Positions 38,088-50,432 are shown, numbered from the stretch's first letter. The stretch: 64,000 nucleotides of DNA from Batillaria attramentaria (GCA_018292915.2 JACVVK020000199.1:70001-134000), one strand, 5' to 3'. The notes: generated from the sequence alone by a model not told the origin. Program-made: numbers and translations.

Positions 38088-41000
38088 TCACTCTAAAGGC
38101 CCAGCCAGGTCGAGCCTCCGGAATTTGTCCAGGTTGTAGAAGCCTCCTCGAACCACGCGTCCGCCAAAGTAGCGCCCGTTCAGGTCCACAATTGCTGTAA
38201 CACAGTGGAATGAAGCAGGTAAGCAACTTTTATATCAGTCTACATGATCACGTCCTGGAATTTTGTAGAAACTCAGCCGTGTGGACAGCCCATGATGACT
38301 TGTTTTCCTTACTTCTCTGAGCCTGTCACGAACATGAGCTACACAACATGCCAAAATTCCATGAGACTGATGTGCTATCCACAAAATTTTCACAAATCCA
38401 TCAGATGAGGAACTTAAAACATCAGAACATGAGGGCTGTGGTTAGCTTGACACCACCACTCATACTCTACAAGGAGTCTTCACTTTGATGAAGCCAATGA
38501 TGTCTACGATAAAGAGAGCACATTATGAATGAATGTGTTACACCAAAGTTCACTTTACATCGATTTAGGAGAAGGAGATGTTCTTTTAGGAACTATACAT
38601 TAACATGCACTGCAAGTGATGCATGCAAATGCCCACCTTTAATCGCTGATTCCATTCTTTCAAATTCTACAAAAATGCGAACTGCTTCTTCATCTGAAAC
38701 ATTCGGCATCTGGAACAAAAGCACACAAAACCATGATGACTGACAGTTTTTCTTGTTGTTTCTATCAAGCAAATCCATCGTTATTTGGCCTCTGCCAGTT
38801 CACCCAAATGTCAAGCAGTCCTCATCACACTGTCATGTCACTGCTGTATTGTGTAGCTTGAAATAATAATAATAATAATAGTGAGGATTTTTTATTTTTT
38901 TTTAGCGCCTATTCAGTCTGACGAGCTCTAGGCGCTTAACAGACACGCACACCAAAACAAAACAAGTACAATACAAGGGTGCTAGCAACACGGGACCTAC
39001 AAATCTGAAACCACTTCAAGATGTTTTGCCAAATCTGAAAAGCCACAACTTGGAATGCAAGGAAAGCCAGGGGGGGGGGGGGGGGGGGGGGGGGGGACAG
39101 CTTTCCACAGTCGTGAAACTGAATTGACCCTCAAAATCGGAATTGAAAAAAAAACCTGTACGATTTTCTGCCAAATCGGAAATCTGGGTTTATGTGAAAT
39201 TTGAAATCGGAAATCCGATCTGAATCGGAAATCTGCCACCCTGCAAATTGGAATTCCCCCCCAAAACACATACCATTTTCTGCCAAATCGGAAATCTGGA
39301 TTTAGGTGAAATTTGAAATCGGACATCCGATCTGAACTCTGCCACCCCTGACAATACGTACTGCTCCCCTCCCCCCACACACAACTATCCACACACACAC
39401 CGACACCCACCCACCCACACACACGATTGTGACAGACTAATCGAACGCTTCCCAAAAGAGATGGGCCTTCAGACGGGACTTGAAGCAGGACAGAGTTGGG
39501 GAATGACGGATGGAGGCAGGCAAGGTGTTCCACACTGAGGGGCCGAAGTAAGAGAAGGAACATTCGTCGCGCGTTTTCGAGTTTGAGTGCGGGAGACGGA
39601 AGTTGCATGTCAGCAGACGAGCGAAGGGGCCGGGAGGGGGTATACAGCTGCAGGAAGTCAGGAATGTATGTAGGTGAGGTCTGGTTAACTGATGTGAAAC
39701 AGAGGCATGACACTTTGTACAAGATCCTGTAGTGGATGGGAAGCCAGTGCAACTGCTTGAGGGCGGTGAGTAATATGGTTACGGTTAGGTATCCGCATGA
39801 TTAGGCGGACTGCACTGTTTTGAATACGCTGGAGTTTATCAAGTAGAGTCTTGGGCAGGCCTGAGAGGACAGCAATACAATAGTCAAGGCGGGACAGGGT
39901 GAAGGATGACAACAGGATGAAGAAAAGAGTAAGGGTAATAAACAGAGTTCCTTTCTTTGCTGTAGTTGCTAGGTAGTCTCACCTCAAATATGACGACCTT
40001 GATGACCTTGCCATACTTGGTGCACTCTTCAGCTGTTTCTGGCTCCAACTCCTCGTCCACCTCTCCTGGGCCGACCATGTTCTGAACACGGACGAATAGA
40101 AAGTAGCATTAGTAGCAGTCGTGTTAACAATCAAAAGCAAAGCAATAAAACGAAACCTACACAAGGTTTGCCCCTAAGGCAGCAGCTCATCCCCTCCCCT
40201 CCTCCCCCAGCATGTGACTGATTCAACAGCAAGTTATCCATAGCACAAGAAGGGCTGAGTAAAGAGACTGATCAAATGACTTCCCCAATGTAAAAACAAA
40301 CCAAAAAACCTACTGTGTTAACAGCAGTACTATGTTACGCACAATTGATCAAAAGTTTATATGTACTCATGATGATGATCTAATGCTTACCGTCAAAAGA
40401 ATGACCTTGGAGGGATTCTTCATAAGGTTTGTGTTGGAAACGGGTTCTTTAGGCATCTCTGCAAAGAGAAAACAAACTCATCAAAATGTTTTCATCAAAA
40501 TACAGATTTCCAGTGCACGTATTCCGATCAGTTGAAATTTATTACGCAGAAGCAATAACTCGGTGCGGAAAAAAAAGGGACATTTTTTTTCACATGGGTG
40601 ATGTGCTTGAGTGTTCCAAGGAAAGATGGTCAGGGCTAAAAATAGCTTGACTCTCTCTAAACCAGTCACCGCTGCTTTTTATGGCAAAAGTAGATTGGGG
40701 CGGTCGGTGGTCTAGTGGTTAAGAGACTTGTCACCAATGCGAGAGGTCACGGGTTCGAATCCCACTTGGGGCAAAGGATTTTTCCTTCTCGTATGTGGCA
40801 CCGTTCATTTGGGCCAATCGTCGGGGGTTCTCTCCGGGCACTCCGGCTTCCTCCCCCTCTGCTTTGGAAATGTTCAGCCCACCAGATTTGAAAAATAAAT
40901 GCAATTCTAAATTCCGAAATTTGAATAGCTGAGCTGACCCTTCGCACCACGTGATTGTAATGTGTTTATGTCAGTGTGTGAGAGAATGTGTGTGATTCAC

Positions 41001-44000
41001 GTGAGCGTGCGTGTTGGGTTCAGTTCGCGCGCTTTGAACCGATTCATGAAACTGGGTAAAGCGCCTATACAATACTCATTATTATTATTATTAGACAGCC
41101 AACCACAAACATTGTTTGTTTTCGGGGCAATTCAGAACTGCCATCACGTTGAAGATCAAAGAAGCGTGTGTTCCAACTTTTCAAACAGGAAAAAGATCAA
41201 CCAACAGTTCCGTGAAGACTGAACATCCTCCTGAATTTAAAAGTGAACCATCATGCTCAATGCTCAGTTTGTAAGCTAGACTGCACAGAGGCCTTTCCGG
41301 TGTCAAGCACAAGTGTGTTTGAACATGTGAACTGTGACTGTTTAAAGTGAGTGCGATCTCGTTTATTCAAGCTCTTTAGGCGTACATAAGACAATTCCGC
41401 TCAACTATGTAATATTCCACTCAGACGACTGAATTTATTCCACTAGAGTTGGAGTAGGGTTGGCAGGTCTGAACGCAGCTGTAATACCAAACTCTACTTT
41501 CAAACTATGAGAGCAGAATTCGGCCTCACTCACCTTTAGGAATGTCCTTCTCGTGTATGATCTTGCCGCCTCGTTTGCTGGTTTTCTCAACATACAGCGC
41601 GGTGCTCATGCCCTGCTCGCTCTTGCCCAGCCCCTGGCCTTCCCTGTAGCCGTACTTGGCCATGATCTTTGTCGCTACAGAATTCCTGTAATGACACCAG
41701 TCCAAAAAAGTCAGTGATGAGCAGACAAGGAAGGAAGTATTATCAACACAGGTTTACAGTTGTTAAAGGCAGTGTTAATCACATTAAAAGGCTTTACACT
41801 AACATAAGTAACAATACATGTGCTTTTTGTGAAGGAAGATGATGCTTATGTTCTAACTGTGTAACCCTGGCACATGATGGAGGACTCCAAACATTGAAGG
41901 AGAAATTAGTGAAAAGTTTACAAGAATCCCTAGAACTTCCAAAAAAATGTTCCCAAATTCTAGAAAAAGGATTTACTGTGCTGGTAAAGTGGTATGGAAG
42001 ATTGTTTGTGTGACTGTAAAATCCCATTTCTTCAAAAACTGCCAGTACAAAAGAAAACTTACAGCATGTTCATTCCTTCTGGTTTTTCCACAGCTGAAAA
42101 GGAAGACAGAAAAGAAGTTGGTTGATGAAACATGTCTGAATACATTCTGATTTTGAAACCGCAAACACTGATAATGACAATAAAATATCTCTTGGTCTAA
42201 TGCACTTGAGGCATGCATAACCATACGTTTCACTTCTGTGTCCTCCATCAGTGATGGTGGTGGTGCGATGGCTGCTCCTCCCACTGAAACAGTACCAAAC
42301 AGAACACGAATTAGATAACTACAAAGATGCAAAGGACGTTTCACAGAGGAGCACACACACACACACACACACACACAAAATTATCACATCTGCTAGAAAC
42401 ACTCCCCAGCACAATACTGACCTAACGTTTCTCAAATTTCAAGCAGTTTCACAACCCCTAACCCCCTACCACTCCAACCCCAAAGTCTAAACATCTGAAT
42501 ATAGATGTTAGTTGTAACTGAAGTTCAATCAAATTAAAAGGCCAAAAAAAAAAAGTATTTGAACCATACAAGTCAAACCTCCACCGCCTGATGACTAAAC
42601 ATAACTTCCTGCTCTGCGCAATTGCAAACTACATGGTCAGTCAGTTTTGTACCATTACAGACGCACAAACACAGACACTTTTATTGCCAAGAAACATAGG
42701 AATGTGTCTTGGTGCTGTTCCTTCACTCATCACAGTTGCACACACACACACACAAACTACATGTATTACATAAAATACTACATGTTCATCAAATGATGCA
42801 AATTAATTAACAGTCCATATACTAAAATACACAACACACACATCCCATACATACACACTCCCAGACCTGAACAAAAAAATACAAAAGGTCCCCCCCTCCC
42901 CCCCTCCACGTACAGTCTTCTTCACTCATGTCATCCCCCCTTCACCACATGCACACATAGACACACCTGCCATATGTGCAGTACTGTACATGACAAATTA
43001 TGCTTAAGAGGATTTTCTGATACCACATTCACAGCAAAATATACCACCACGACATCAGTTTAAAAAGCATAATGAACTGCAGATTGGCACGCACTTCTAC
43101 CAGTTCCTCTGTCAATTTCCTCTTCGTCTTCTTCCTCTTTCCTTCTCTTCATGCTGTCCATCTCTTTGCCACTGGCACTGTCGCTTTTGTGTCGCCGCCT
43201 GCGAGAGATGAAATCCACTCAATTTCACTATTAGACTGTAATTTGTTTACACCCCCTCCTGTTAGTTATTTGTTTGTTGTTGTTGTTGTTTTCAAACACG
43301 GATAGCGTATAGAACATACAAGTCTAGAAAATTGAGAAATATGATCAGGCAACTAACTTAGCAAAATAATTCACTCTGTCTTCAAACGAGGGGTGAGGGT
43401 AGGAATCAAATTACCGTAAGTGTTCATTATAACCCTACAACATGTAGACACTGTTCCAGCCAGGGAAGTAAGATCATCACAGCAACAGTAAACAAATAGA
43501 GTGTTCATTCTAGTACGTGAAGGCCTTTAAGTTACCCTGGTCTCACTGAATCAGTCTGTCTTAGGCTGAAAAAGCTATAGAGATTGCCTCGTAAATTCCG
43601 TTCTCAGCACCATCAGGGTAAAGTTCTGGCAAACCCAATCTTAGTCATACTCACGCGTTCCTTTCCTCTAAATCGCGCCTTCGGTCCTCTTCCTTCTTTT
43701 CTTTTTTCTTCTTGACAAGGTCTTCGTACTCGTTGGGCAGCAGAGGGTTGTACTCATCAGCCACCCCAGTGAAGGATGGAATGGCTTCCGAGGCGATGAA
43801 GGGGGCAGCGGGCAAGACAGGGGCAGGAGCCGCCACCCGTTCAATCTAGCAACAAAGAAATGCACACATGCGACTAAGATCGATCACGGCTGACCTAACA
43901 GTCGTCAGCTCAATGTATAAAAGAAGACTCAACTAATTTTTTCTTCTTCTTAAATTCCGATTTGGGGCATCTATTACAAATGCAAATTATGTCCTACGTA

Positions 44001-46283
44001 ATCCGTAATGCCCAGAGTGGCATTACGTTCTTTTTCATCATAGCCCTTCCTGCTACATAATATGACTACGGTTAAATGACTAAAGTTCCCCCCCCCCCTT
44101 TTTTTTTTTTTTTAAAATCTGGGTTGCTTCCCCTATGGGAAACACATCACCACCCATCTACCTATCAAATCTTGAATTTTTCTTGGGGAGAGGAAAACTG
44201 GAGGACCGGAAAAGATAGCATGACAAGCAACCCCCCCCCCCCCCCCCCCCCAAAAGAATCACTGATCACTATTACACTCTGACATGGGAACAAATCCATG
44301 CTTCACTACAGCAGTAGTGACGGCTGTTTAAGATACTACCGTTACTACTGATGCTACCGTTACTAGATTTTATACAGGGAGCATTCTGTCTGGGAATAGC
44401 AGCGATCGTCAAATGTGTCATGACCATGGTAGCCATTTGGGCTACCGACCTGAACAAAAATGGTAGCCCGAAAAAATTCTGGAAGCCGGAGTGGCTGCTA
44501 GGTTCTGAATCATCTCAGAATTCTTGCTCACCATTCGGGCTACCGCTACCGGAGCTTTCACTCGCCCGCCGGTAAATTTGGTAGCGAAAGCGAGTGGGCG
44601 AGCGCATTTGACGATCGCTGGAATAGTTGCGCTTCTGACTACACCTGTGCTCTCACAATAGTCTATCTTGGAGATTAGTAAACCTCCGAATGAAACACAC
44701 TGACGTTGGATGGTCTTTAAAACGAGGAAAACTCAGTCATGTTTCACTTGCTGGCTGCTAAGTGAAACGGTCAGGGGAGACAATCACATTACCAGGCCCC
44801 TGAGCGTGCATGGGAGGGGTGAGGGTGTGGGGGGGGGAGGGGGGGGGGGGAATTTTTAGCCGAAGGTAGAAATCCGCCAAAAAAGTGGATGATTCTAAGC
44901 CCTGCAAAACAAATGCGAGGACGTCTGCATACCTTGCCAGTCTGCATGTTGAAAGAGATTGGCACATCTTCCCCATGACGCTTCAGGTCTACCACAGGGG
45001 CCAACACACTTGTGCGCTGTTTCTGCAATGATCAAACAACACACAGAACATAACTCACTCAGTCACCACTTTGTTTCAAGAGCAATGCAGCTGCATCGAA
45101 GCAACTGAAAAAAAGACGGGTACGAGTTCAAACAAAATGCAAAAATAATGAAATATCAGGGTGGGGAATTGTTGAGGAAAAAAAGACTGAAACCTAGGCT
45201 GGGGTGCAGAGGCAGCACACTGCTGGGAGACCACGGGGCAATGCCCCACCTAAGAAGAAAAATCTTTTAAAAGTATTTACTTACTCAGTATCAGTAGCCT
45301 CTCCTGGCACCCAAACGTAAAATACTGCCTTGATACTGACATGCAAGTCGTCAAAAATGAAGTTGGACTGTCCCACATGGCATAACTTTTAACATGTATC
45401 ATGATAGTGTGTGCAACCTTTTTCCTTCTTCCTTGTCTTTGATTGAAACTTTGATTTTTTGGCTGAAAGGGTAGGAAATTTTGGCTGAAAACTGCCAAGT
45501 GACTGAAAATTCCCCAGCCTGAATATACAGCTCCATCTACTAATGACTAAATAACATTTGTCTGCACTTTGCATGAGCTGTACAACAACAATAATATGTA
45601 CTGAAAAGCAAAAATATGATACAAGCAATACACACACTGTAACCCACTTAGTCACCGCTCAAAAGCACAGCGACTGAATTGAAGCCACTGTGAAAGACAC
45701 ATTATCAGTCATCACAAATACTGAGACAGGTGATTATGTCACACACTAGTGAAGTGAGAATTTACCACCCCGAAACATCATGACATGGAGAAACTGGTAC
45801 CTTAGTGGACTGAAGGAGGGAAGCCTTTTTTGCTTGCAACTGTGACTGAAGCAGCTTGTAACCTGAAGACCAACCAGCTGAAAACCAAGGCAATACCAAG
45901 TGGTCAATTGATCTTATATCAATTATCATTAAGTAAAAATTATATATATACATTCACTAACCATTTCATAAGTGAAAACATCTAATTACAAACAATAAAT
46001 CACATTAAAATTAAATGGTGTTATTGTTAGACTAAATTTATTTGGACCATGAACATACTTTTGCAAAGCTTCGGCATACATCAGATGATGGATGGACAGG
46101 CAGACAGACATGTATGCAGAGCTCTACACTTAATACAAGTGACATGTACACACTGATACACAAACCATTACAATTGCAAAGAAATGAACAAAGACTGTAA
46201 GTGAAACACAAGTACTTACGGACAGCTTTTGTGCTTCCTGTGCTCTCTTTGTTGTCAATGTCTAACCCATCATACAGGGACAT
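38088..46283 (-). CDS. RBM17: Splicing factor 45 / RNA-binding motif protein 17, 12 coding exons
   Basis: Coding exons in transcript order: 46283-46220, 45877-45801, 45022-44933, 43845-43655, 43198-43101, 42283-42227, 42093-42063, 41685-41534, 40458-40391, 40081-39983, 38709-38637, 38194-38088. They total 1107 nt, giving 368 residues against about 400 in vertebrates. The N-terminus MSLYDGLDID, then YKLLQSQLQAKKASL and SVLAPVVDLKR, are SPF45 hallmarks. GGAAIAPPPSLMED follows. The G-patch (about residues 204-246) contains KYGYREGQGLGKSEQG, and the C-terminal UHM (about 269-360) contains the R-X-F ligand-binding motif as RYF (341-343) in NGRYFGGRVV. The protein binds ULM motifs of SF1, SF3B1 and U2AF65 in the spliceosome and influences 3' splice-site choice. 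The acidic/arginine-rich linker after the G-patch-proximal exons is shorter than in vertebrates. The 46293-46220 exon also carries 10 nt of 5' UTR. Confidence 0.95.
38862..39915 (-). pseudogene. LINE reverse-transcriptase C-terminus with frameshifts, in an RBM17 intron
   Basis: The same kind of C-terminus as at 50 kb, broken over three frames: SRLDYCIAVLSGLPKTLLDK, then HWLPIHYRILYKV, then FGPSVWNTLPASIR ending near 39440. The 3' UTR carries GCGCCTA palindromes and an (ATT)n tail at 38862. A separate tandem repeat and a poly-G run sit inside it (39070-39350). Confidence 0.75.
39115..39350 (-). repeat. Tandem duplication of about 115 bp ending in CCCTG
   Basis: Two units contain CGATTTTCTGCCAAATCGGA/CCATTTTCTGCCAAATCGGA, GTGAAATTTGAAATCGGA and ATCCGATCTGAA...TCTGCCACCC(C)TG. 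The CAGGGG start on the minus strand resembles the CAGGG elements. Confidence 0.55.
40697..41092 (+). mobile_element. tRNA-derived SINE, family B, full length, in an RBM17 intron
   Basis: This is the best copy: A box TGGTCTAGTGGTTAAGAG, B box GGTTCGAATCCCAC, the full body, and a 3' end AAAGCGCCTATACAATAC followed by (ATT)n. It lies between the 41534 and 40458 exons, antisense to the gene. Confidence 0.85.
44400..44620. mobile_element. 221-bp MITE with CAGCGATCGTCAAATG ends, in an RBM17 intron
   Basis: Perfect 16-bp inverted ends (44400-44415 and 44605-44620), 6-bp target duplication GAATAG (44394-44399 and 44621-44626). Subterminal GGTAGC and CGAGTGGGCGAGC palindromes are present. Confidence 0.75.
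44849..44904 (+). mobile_element. MITE family A, 3' end only
   Basis: TTTTAGCCGAAGGTAGAAAT and GATTCTAAGCCCTG follow a poly-G run in an RBM17 intron. Confidence 0.45.
45157..45521 (+). mobile_element. MITE family B, copy 4, in an RBM17 intron
   Basis: Ends CAGGGTGGGGAATT and AATTCCCCAGCCTG, 365 bp. The perfect 5-bp flanking duplication is AATAT (45152-45156 and 45522-45526). Confidence 0.75.
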
Positions 46284-46693
46284 CTTGTCGCTCCTGTAAA
46301 GTAACCAGAGAATTAAGCTGGGCGAGAAAGTAAACTAAAGCTGGTATTTTCTCTAAATCGGGGGGGGGGGGGGGGGGGGGGGGCATTCAACTAAGCTTAT
46401 TGGTCCGAGTCTTTAGCACCAACCATGAAAAGGGTTGTCTCAGTCTATTAAGCATGCAGTCCGCCCAGTTCGGCCCACCATATGATATTATACTGATCGA
46501 TGGAAATCATTAACTTCAGCGGATGCTAACTTGCTACGGCAATGCGATCCTGAAACTAATGAAAGTTACAGACTGGTCCGGATCTTCAGACCTGGAGACA
46601 CATGGTGCAGAGGGTTTTCGTCTCTTATTAGCAATTTTGCGATTACTGTCAAGTAAACAAAGTGCAGGACAGAAAGTAAAGAGTCAAACTCAC

Positions 46694-46790
46694 TTATCTT
46701 AATCTTGCAGTGCAGCAAATATCCAAGAAAATCCGAGGATTTGCGTCAACGCTACGGTGAAAACCAAAACGACACTTTAACCGGAAGTAG
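46694..46790 (-). other. Predicted non-coding first exon of RBM17
   Basis: The initiator exon begins after an AG at 46294, only 10 nt before the ATG, so an upstream 5' UTR exon is needed. Reading minus, a GTGAGT donor lies directly below 46694, and the ETS-site pair sits at and above the presumed start. The upper boundary is approximate because I cannot see the transcription start. Confidence 0.5.
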
Positions 46791-46809
46791 ATTTACTGTC
46801 ACTTCCGGT
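46780..46809. promoter_or_regulatory. Inverted pair of ETS/GABP-type sites at the RBM17 5' end
   Basis: ACCGGAAGT at 46780-46788 and its exact reverse complement ACTTCCGGT at 46801-46809 are separated by 12 bp. CCGGAAGT is the established core of ETS factors such as GABP, common at TATA-less housekeeping promoters. The position beside the predicted first exon suggests a core promoter element; binding is inference. Confidence 0.55.
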
Positions 46810-49300
46810 AGCATGCATCCGCGATAGCACTGCGGATATCACTTTTTTACCCAGCACAGGAATCACTGTTACACGGATCACAAAGCGTTGGCCGCCGAAA
46901 GATTTCAATTTTTTCCGAGGAACTTTAAGGAGCCGGCTTTTCACTGGATGAGCGGAGGGTACGTGGATAGTGAAGCGGACAGTGGATAGTGGTCCGGTTA
47001 CCGGCTACCTTTTACTGAATCAGCCGGCCCGAACTGAATCAGTTGAGGGACAAATGAAGTATTTTTGAATTGAATTGAATTGAATTGAATTGAATTGAAT
47101 TGAATTGACAGACAGGGCGGTGAAACTGATACCTTTGATCGACTGAAGTCGGTGACGCCGGATACGCCATGGCACATAGGCAGTGGCCACTGAGCCACCC
47201 TGGTGGGGTTTGGCGTGATACGGAAACTGACTGCAACCAGTGCAGTTCTTTCAAGAGCGGTGTAATGTGGTGTCGCTTGCTTTTCGTAAGCACCCGTGAC
47301 TCGGAACTGCCTGTTAGTACTTTTCCGTGCATTTTCACTGAAAGTCCGGCGGTTTTCAGGGTCACTGCGACCGTGACTGAGTCAAGTTCAGCGGCCACTG
47401 GAGTCAGTTCAGTGTTGATCTCGGCGGACTGAGTTTCTTGGTCATTAGTTGGTTCATGAAGACCTGCTCCACCCTCCACACAGCCAAGTCAGCGATCTTC
47501 TGCTGGATACACTCGCTGTTGAAAACATCGGTAGCTTGGCTATATGGAGAGTGGCCGGACTGATTGGTGTCACTCAGTGACCGGCTGTACACCGCGGCCG
47601 CACCGCCGCTTTTTGACACACTACTAGGAAAAAAGAGGTGCGGATAAAAAGGGTAGCTGATAAATGAATTTTTTTTGTTGTTGTTGTTGTAAAAATCGCC
47701 ACACTTCATTTTATTTATGTTATTTTTCTTCAGTATCTGGAGGTCGTCACTGAGGAATTCCATCAGTGTACATCGGAGGGGGGAGTACACTAGGGGGTAA
47801 CGGGGGTTGACTGCAGGTTGTGGAGCCGGCGGGCCGCGGCTGCAGCCGGTAAGTCTCTCCTGAAAGGACTAAAGTGAAGGAGCCGAGGTGGAACTTGATG
47901 GAAGTGTATTCCAGGCCCTCAGTGTTCGCCGAGGCCGGGAAGAAGTTGTCGCAGGAGGATGCCGGGGTAGTGTGCTTCACGTCTTATGGCACACTGTGAC
48001 AGTCTTTTGAACTCGCGTGCGCTGGTCAGCTTGGTGGTAAAACTAAAACTGAATGCCAGTGGGGAGCTTGCCGGCGTTGACTGATTTCTACAAGGCTGTT
48101 GTAAATCTTGTAACGTGTCATCTGTTTTGCGCACCAGTCCCGGCCGGCCGGCTGATTAGCACGCATCACTGACATTTCTTTTGCCATTTTTTGAGCTCGT
48201 GTTTTCATTGACAATTTCCCTTTACCAAGAAGAAACGGACAAAATGAGAGCCCCGGCCTTGTCAAGAAATAAATTAGGTCACTAGGGCAGGATCAGCTGT
48301 TTCTCTTTAATAGGTAGGAATGTGCCGGAAAAAAAAAGTCTTGTCGAAAGTCGTTGGCAACTGCGTTCCCATTGAGATGCACTATACGATTGTGCTAACT
48401 CAGTGATAGCTATAGTATCCCGGCGCGGCCCACAGAGAGCTATTGAATTTTGCGCGGACCTTAAAGGTACATATTTCGCATTTTTTTGGTCACTGTAAAT
48501 AGCCCAGATCGATCTGTGAGCTTTGAAAACTTTAGTCATATCCCTGTCTACCCGGTGGCCCGATCGCCGACCGGATGACCGCGAAGCGAACGGAAACGGG
48601 TTGAAGGCACTGAAAAAGGATCCGCGCTGGTCATTGGACAGCATTTTGATCCTTCGGAATCTACCGACCCCTCAGCCTACCGATCCCGCGCCATTTCAAG
48701 GTTGTCAAATCCACGAGAAAACAAGAACAGTAAACATTCGTGAGTTCAGTACAACATTCATTCTATTCAATGCAGTTTTGCGTTGCACCTAAGGGGGGGG
48801 GGGGGGACTTGAAAAAAAAAAAAAAACAAAAAAAACACGTTCAAGACAACATGACTAAGCAACCAATTGATCGCTATTGATCTAGCAAGCAACCAACTTC
48901 ACCAAACAAAGACAAGGTAATTTAAACAATGAAACTGAAATAAACTGGATTAAAAACCAACCAAAAACGTGGCTTTGAAAGGCATTGACGTTCTTCGCTG
49001 TCTCACAAGTTGAATCGATTTGAATTGAATTGAAAGACGTACCGAAATTGAAGTACAGAAGTGCGACGATTTATTTCTGTCGCCATCTTTCGTCGAACTG
49101 TGTCCGTGGTTGATGGTTGGTTGGTTAGCTGGGCTTAACGTCCCACACCACAAGATGTGATTGGAGACGACCCTAACTGAGCAGGCCAGCTGAACACTAT
49201 TCAGTCCAGTCGGACTGCCCTGTCGGCCGGGCGACATTTTATGTATGCTTGACTGTGGCGGACAAGTAAGGCCGTGACTGAGGGACAGTTAATTTTTTGT
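46810..49300. other. Intergenic DNA upstream of RBM17
   Basis: Holds (AATTG)n at 47068-47106, a tiny LINE fragment, and several 60-145 codon frames on the minus strand at 47.4-48.3 kb that match nothing I recognise; a poly-G/poly-A run lies at 48793-48835. Confidence 0.45.
47228..47312 (-). pseudogene. Very short LINE reverse-transcriptase fragment
   Basis: KSKRHHITPLLKELHWLQ matches the conserved HITPLL-x-LHWLP block seen in the two larger LINE remnants; the adjacent RVTG is in another frame. The flanks are unrelated. Confidence 0.5.
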
Positions 49301-49347
49301 TTGTTTGTTTTTCGTATAATGACACTGCAGTGAGCAAAAATAGGTGA

Positions 49348-49522
49348 CGGTGGGTGGGTGATTGGGGGTTTAACGTCCTTTTCCACCACATAGGGTGATA
49401 CCAAAGACGGAGCAACGATGATAAAGCCAGCACAAATATTTGGCCCCAGCCGGCCGGATCGAACTCACTACCCGAGCATTAGAAGTCCAACGCTCTACCA
49501 TTCGACCACCCCGGCTCCCCCC
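49348..49522 (-). mobile_element. tRNA-derived SINE, family A, copy 8
   Basis: A full-length minus copy with a perfect 11-bp target duplication AAAATAGGTGA at 49337-49347 and 49523-49533. Confidence 0.85.
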
Positions 49523-49597
49523 AAAATAGGTGATAACTGACTTTCACAGTACACAGTACACAAGACGTGTGCGTGTTGACGACCAGGAAATGTTAAA

Positions 49598-49683
49598 CAT
49601 AATAATAATAATAATAATGAATTGTACTTATATAGCGCAAAATTCTCACAATGACTCAATGCGCGTACTCCCGCACTCATACC

Positions 49684-49756
<73 letters not shown>

Positions 49757-50432
49757 CCGCTGAAACAGGATGAGGTAGGTGGGCTTAGTCGAAAGCCAGC
49801 CGGAACAGATGCGTTTTCAAGTCAGACTTGAAACGATCTATGTCCGACTGGTCTCTCAGGCCGGCAGGTAATGCGTTCCAGAGCGACGGGGCAGCAAAGC
49901 TAAACGCGCGCTCGCCAACCGTTTTGAGGTTTCGACGGGGAACGTTCAGTAGTTTTTCAGATGAAGAACGAAGAGTGCGTGCTGTTTGGTGGACTGTAAG
50001 GGAATTTGAGAGGTAGGCAGGAAGAGTTCCTTCAAAAAAGCGAAATACAAGCGTGCAGATTTTGTACTGAATGCGGAATTTCACTGGCAGCCAGTGAAGA
50101 TGCCGCAGCAAGGGAGTGATATGGTCAGATTTTTTCTTTTTCAAAATCAGCCGTGCCGCGCTGTTTTGCACACGTTGGAGACGGTTTATCTGTTCTGCCG
50201 GCAGACCAATCAACACGGAATTACAAAAATCCAGTCGTGATGTGACAAAGCTGTGAACAATTTTAGAGCAGGCGGTGTCAGAGAGAAAAGGTCGGATGGA
50301 AGCGATGCGCCTTAACTCAAAGAAGGCAGCACGACAGATGCTGCCTATCTGATCCTGCATCATGCACAGTATTAACATGTGTGCGTTAAGGCCAGAAATA
50401 GTGACCAAAATGTCTACCATCAAATTGTACAA
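49598..50432 (-). pseudogene. LINE reverse-transcriptase C-terminus and 3' end
   Basis: A 5'-truncated non-LTR retrotransposon. The open frame keeps about 215 residues with family signatures RLDFCNSVLIGLPAEQINRL, QNSAARLI, ITPLLRHLHWLPV and AAPSLWNALP, the C-terminal thumb region of CR1/L2-type LINEs. Its 3' end reads AGCGCTATATAAGTACAATT then (ATT)n, interrupted by an (AC)n tract at 49682-49753. No endonuclease or catalytic FADD motif is present, so it is not autonomous. Confidence 0.8.

Noticed and set aside
47404..48265. Cluster of minus-strand frames with Pro-rich and Trp/Cys stretches
   Set aside because: I could not join them by plausible splice sites or match them to any family; left as unassigned intergenic DNA.
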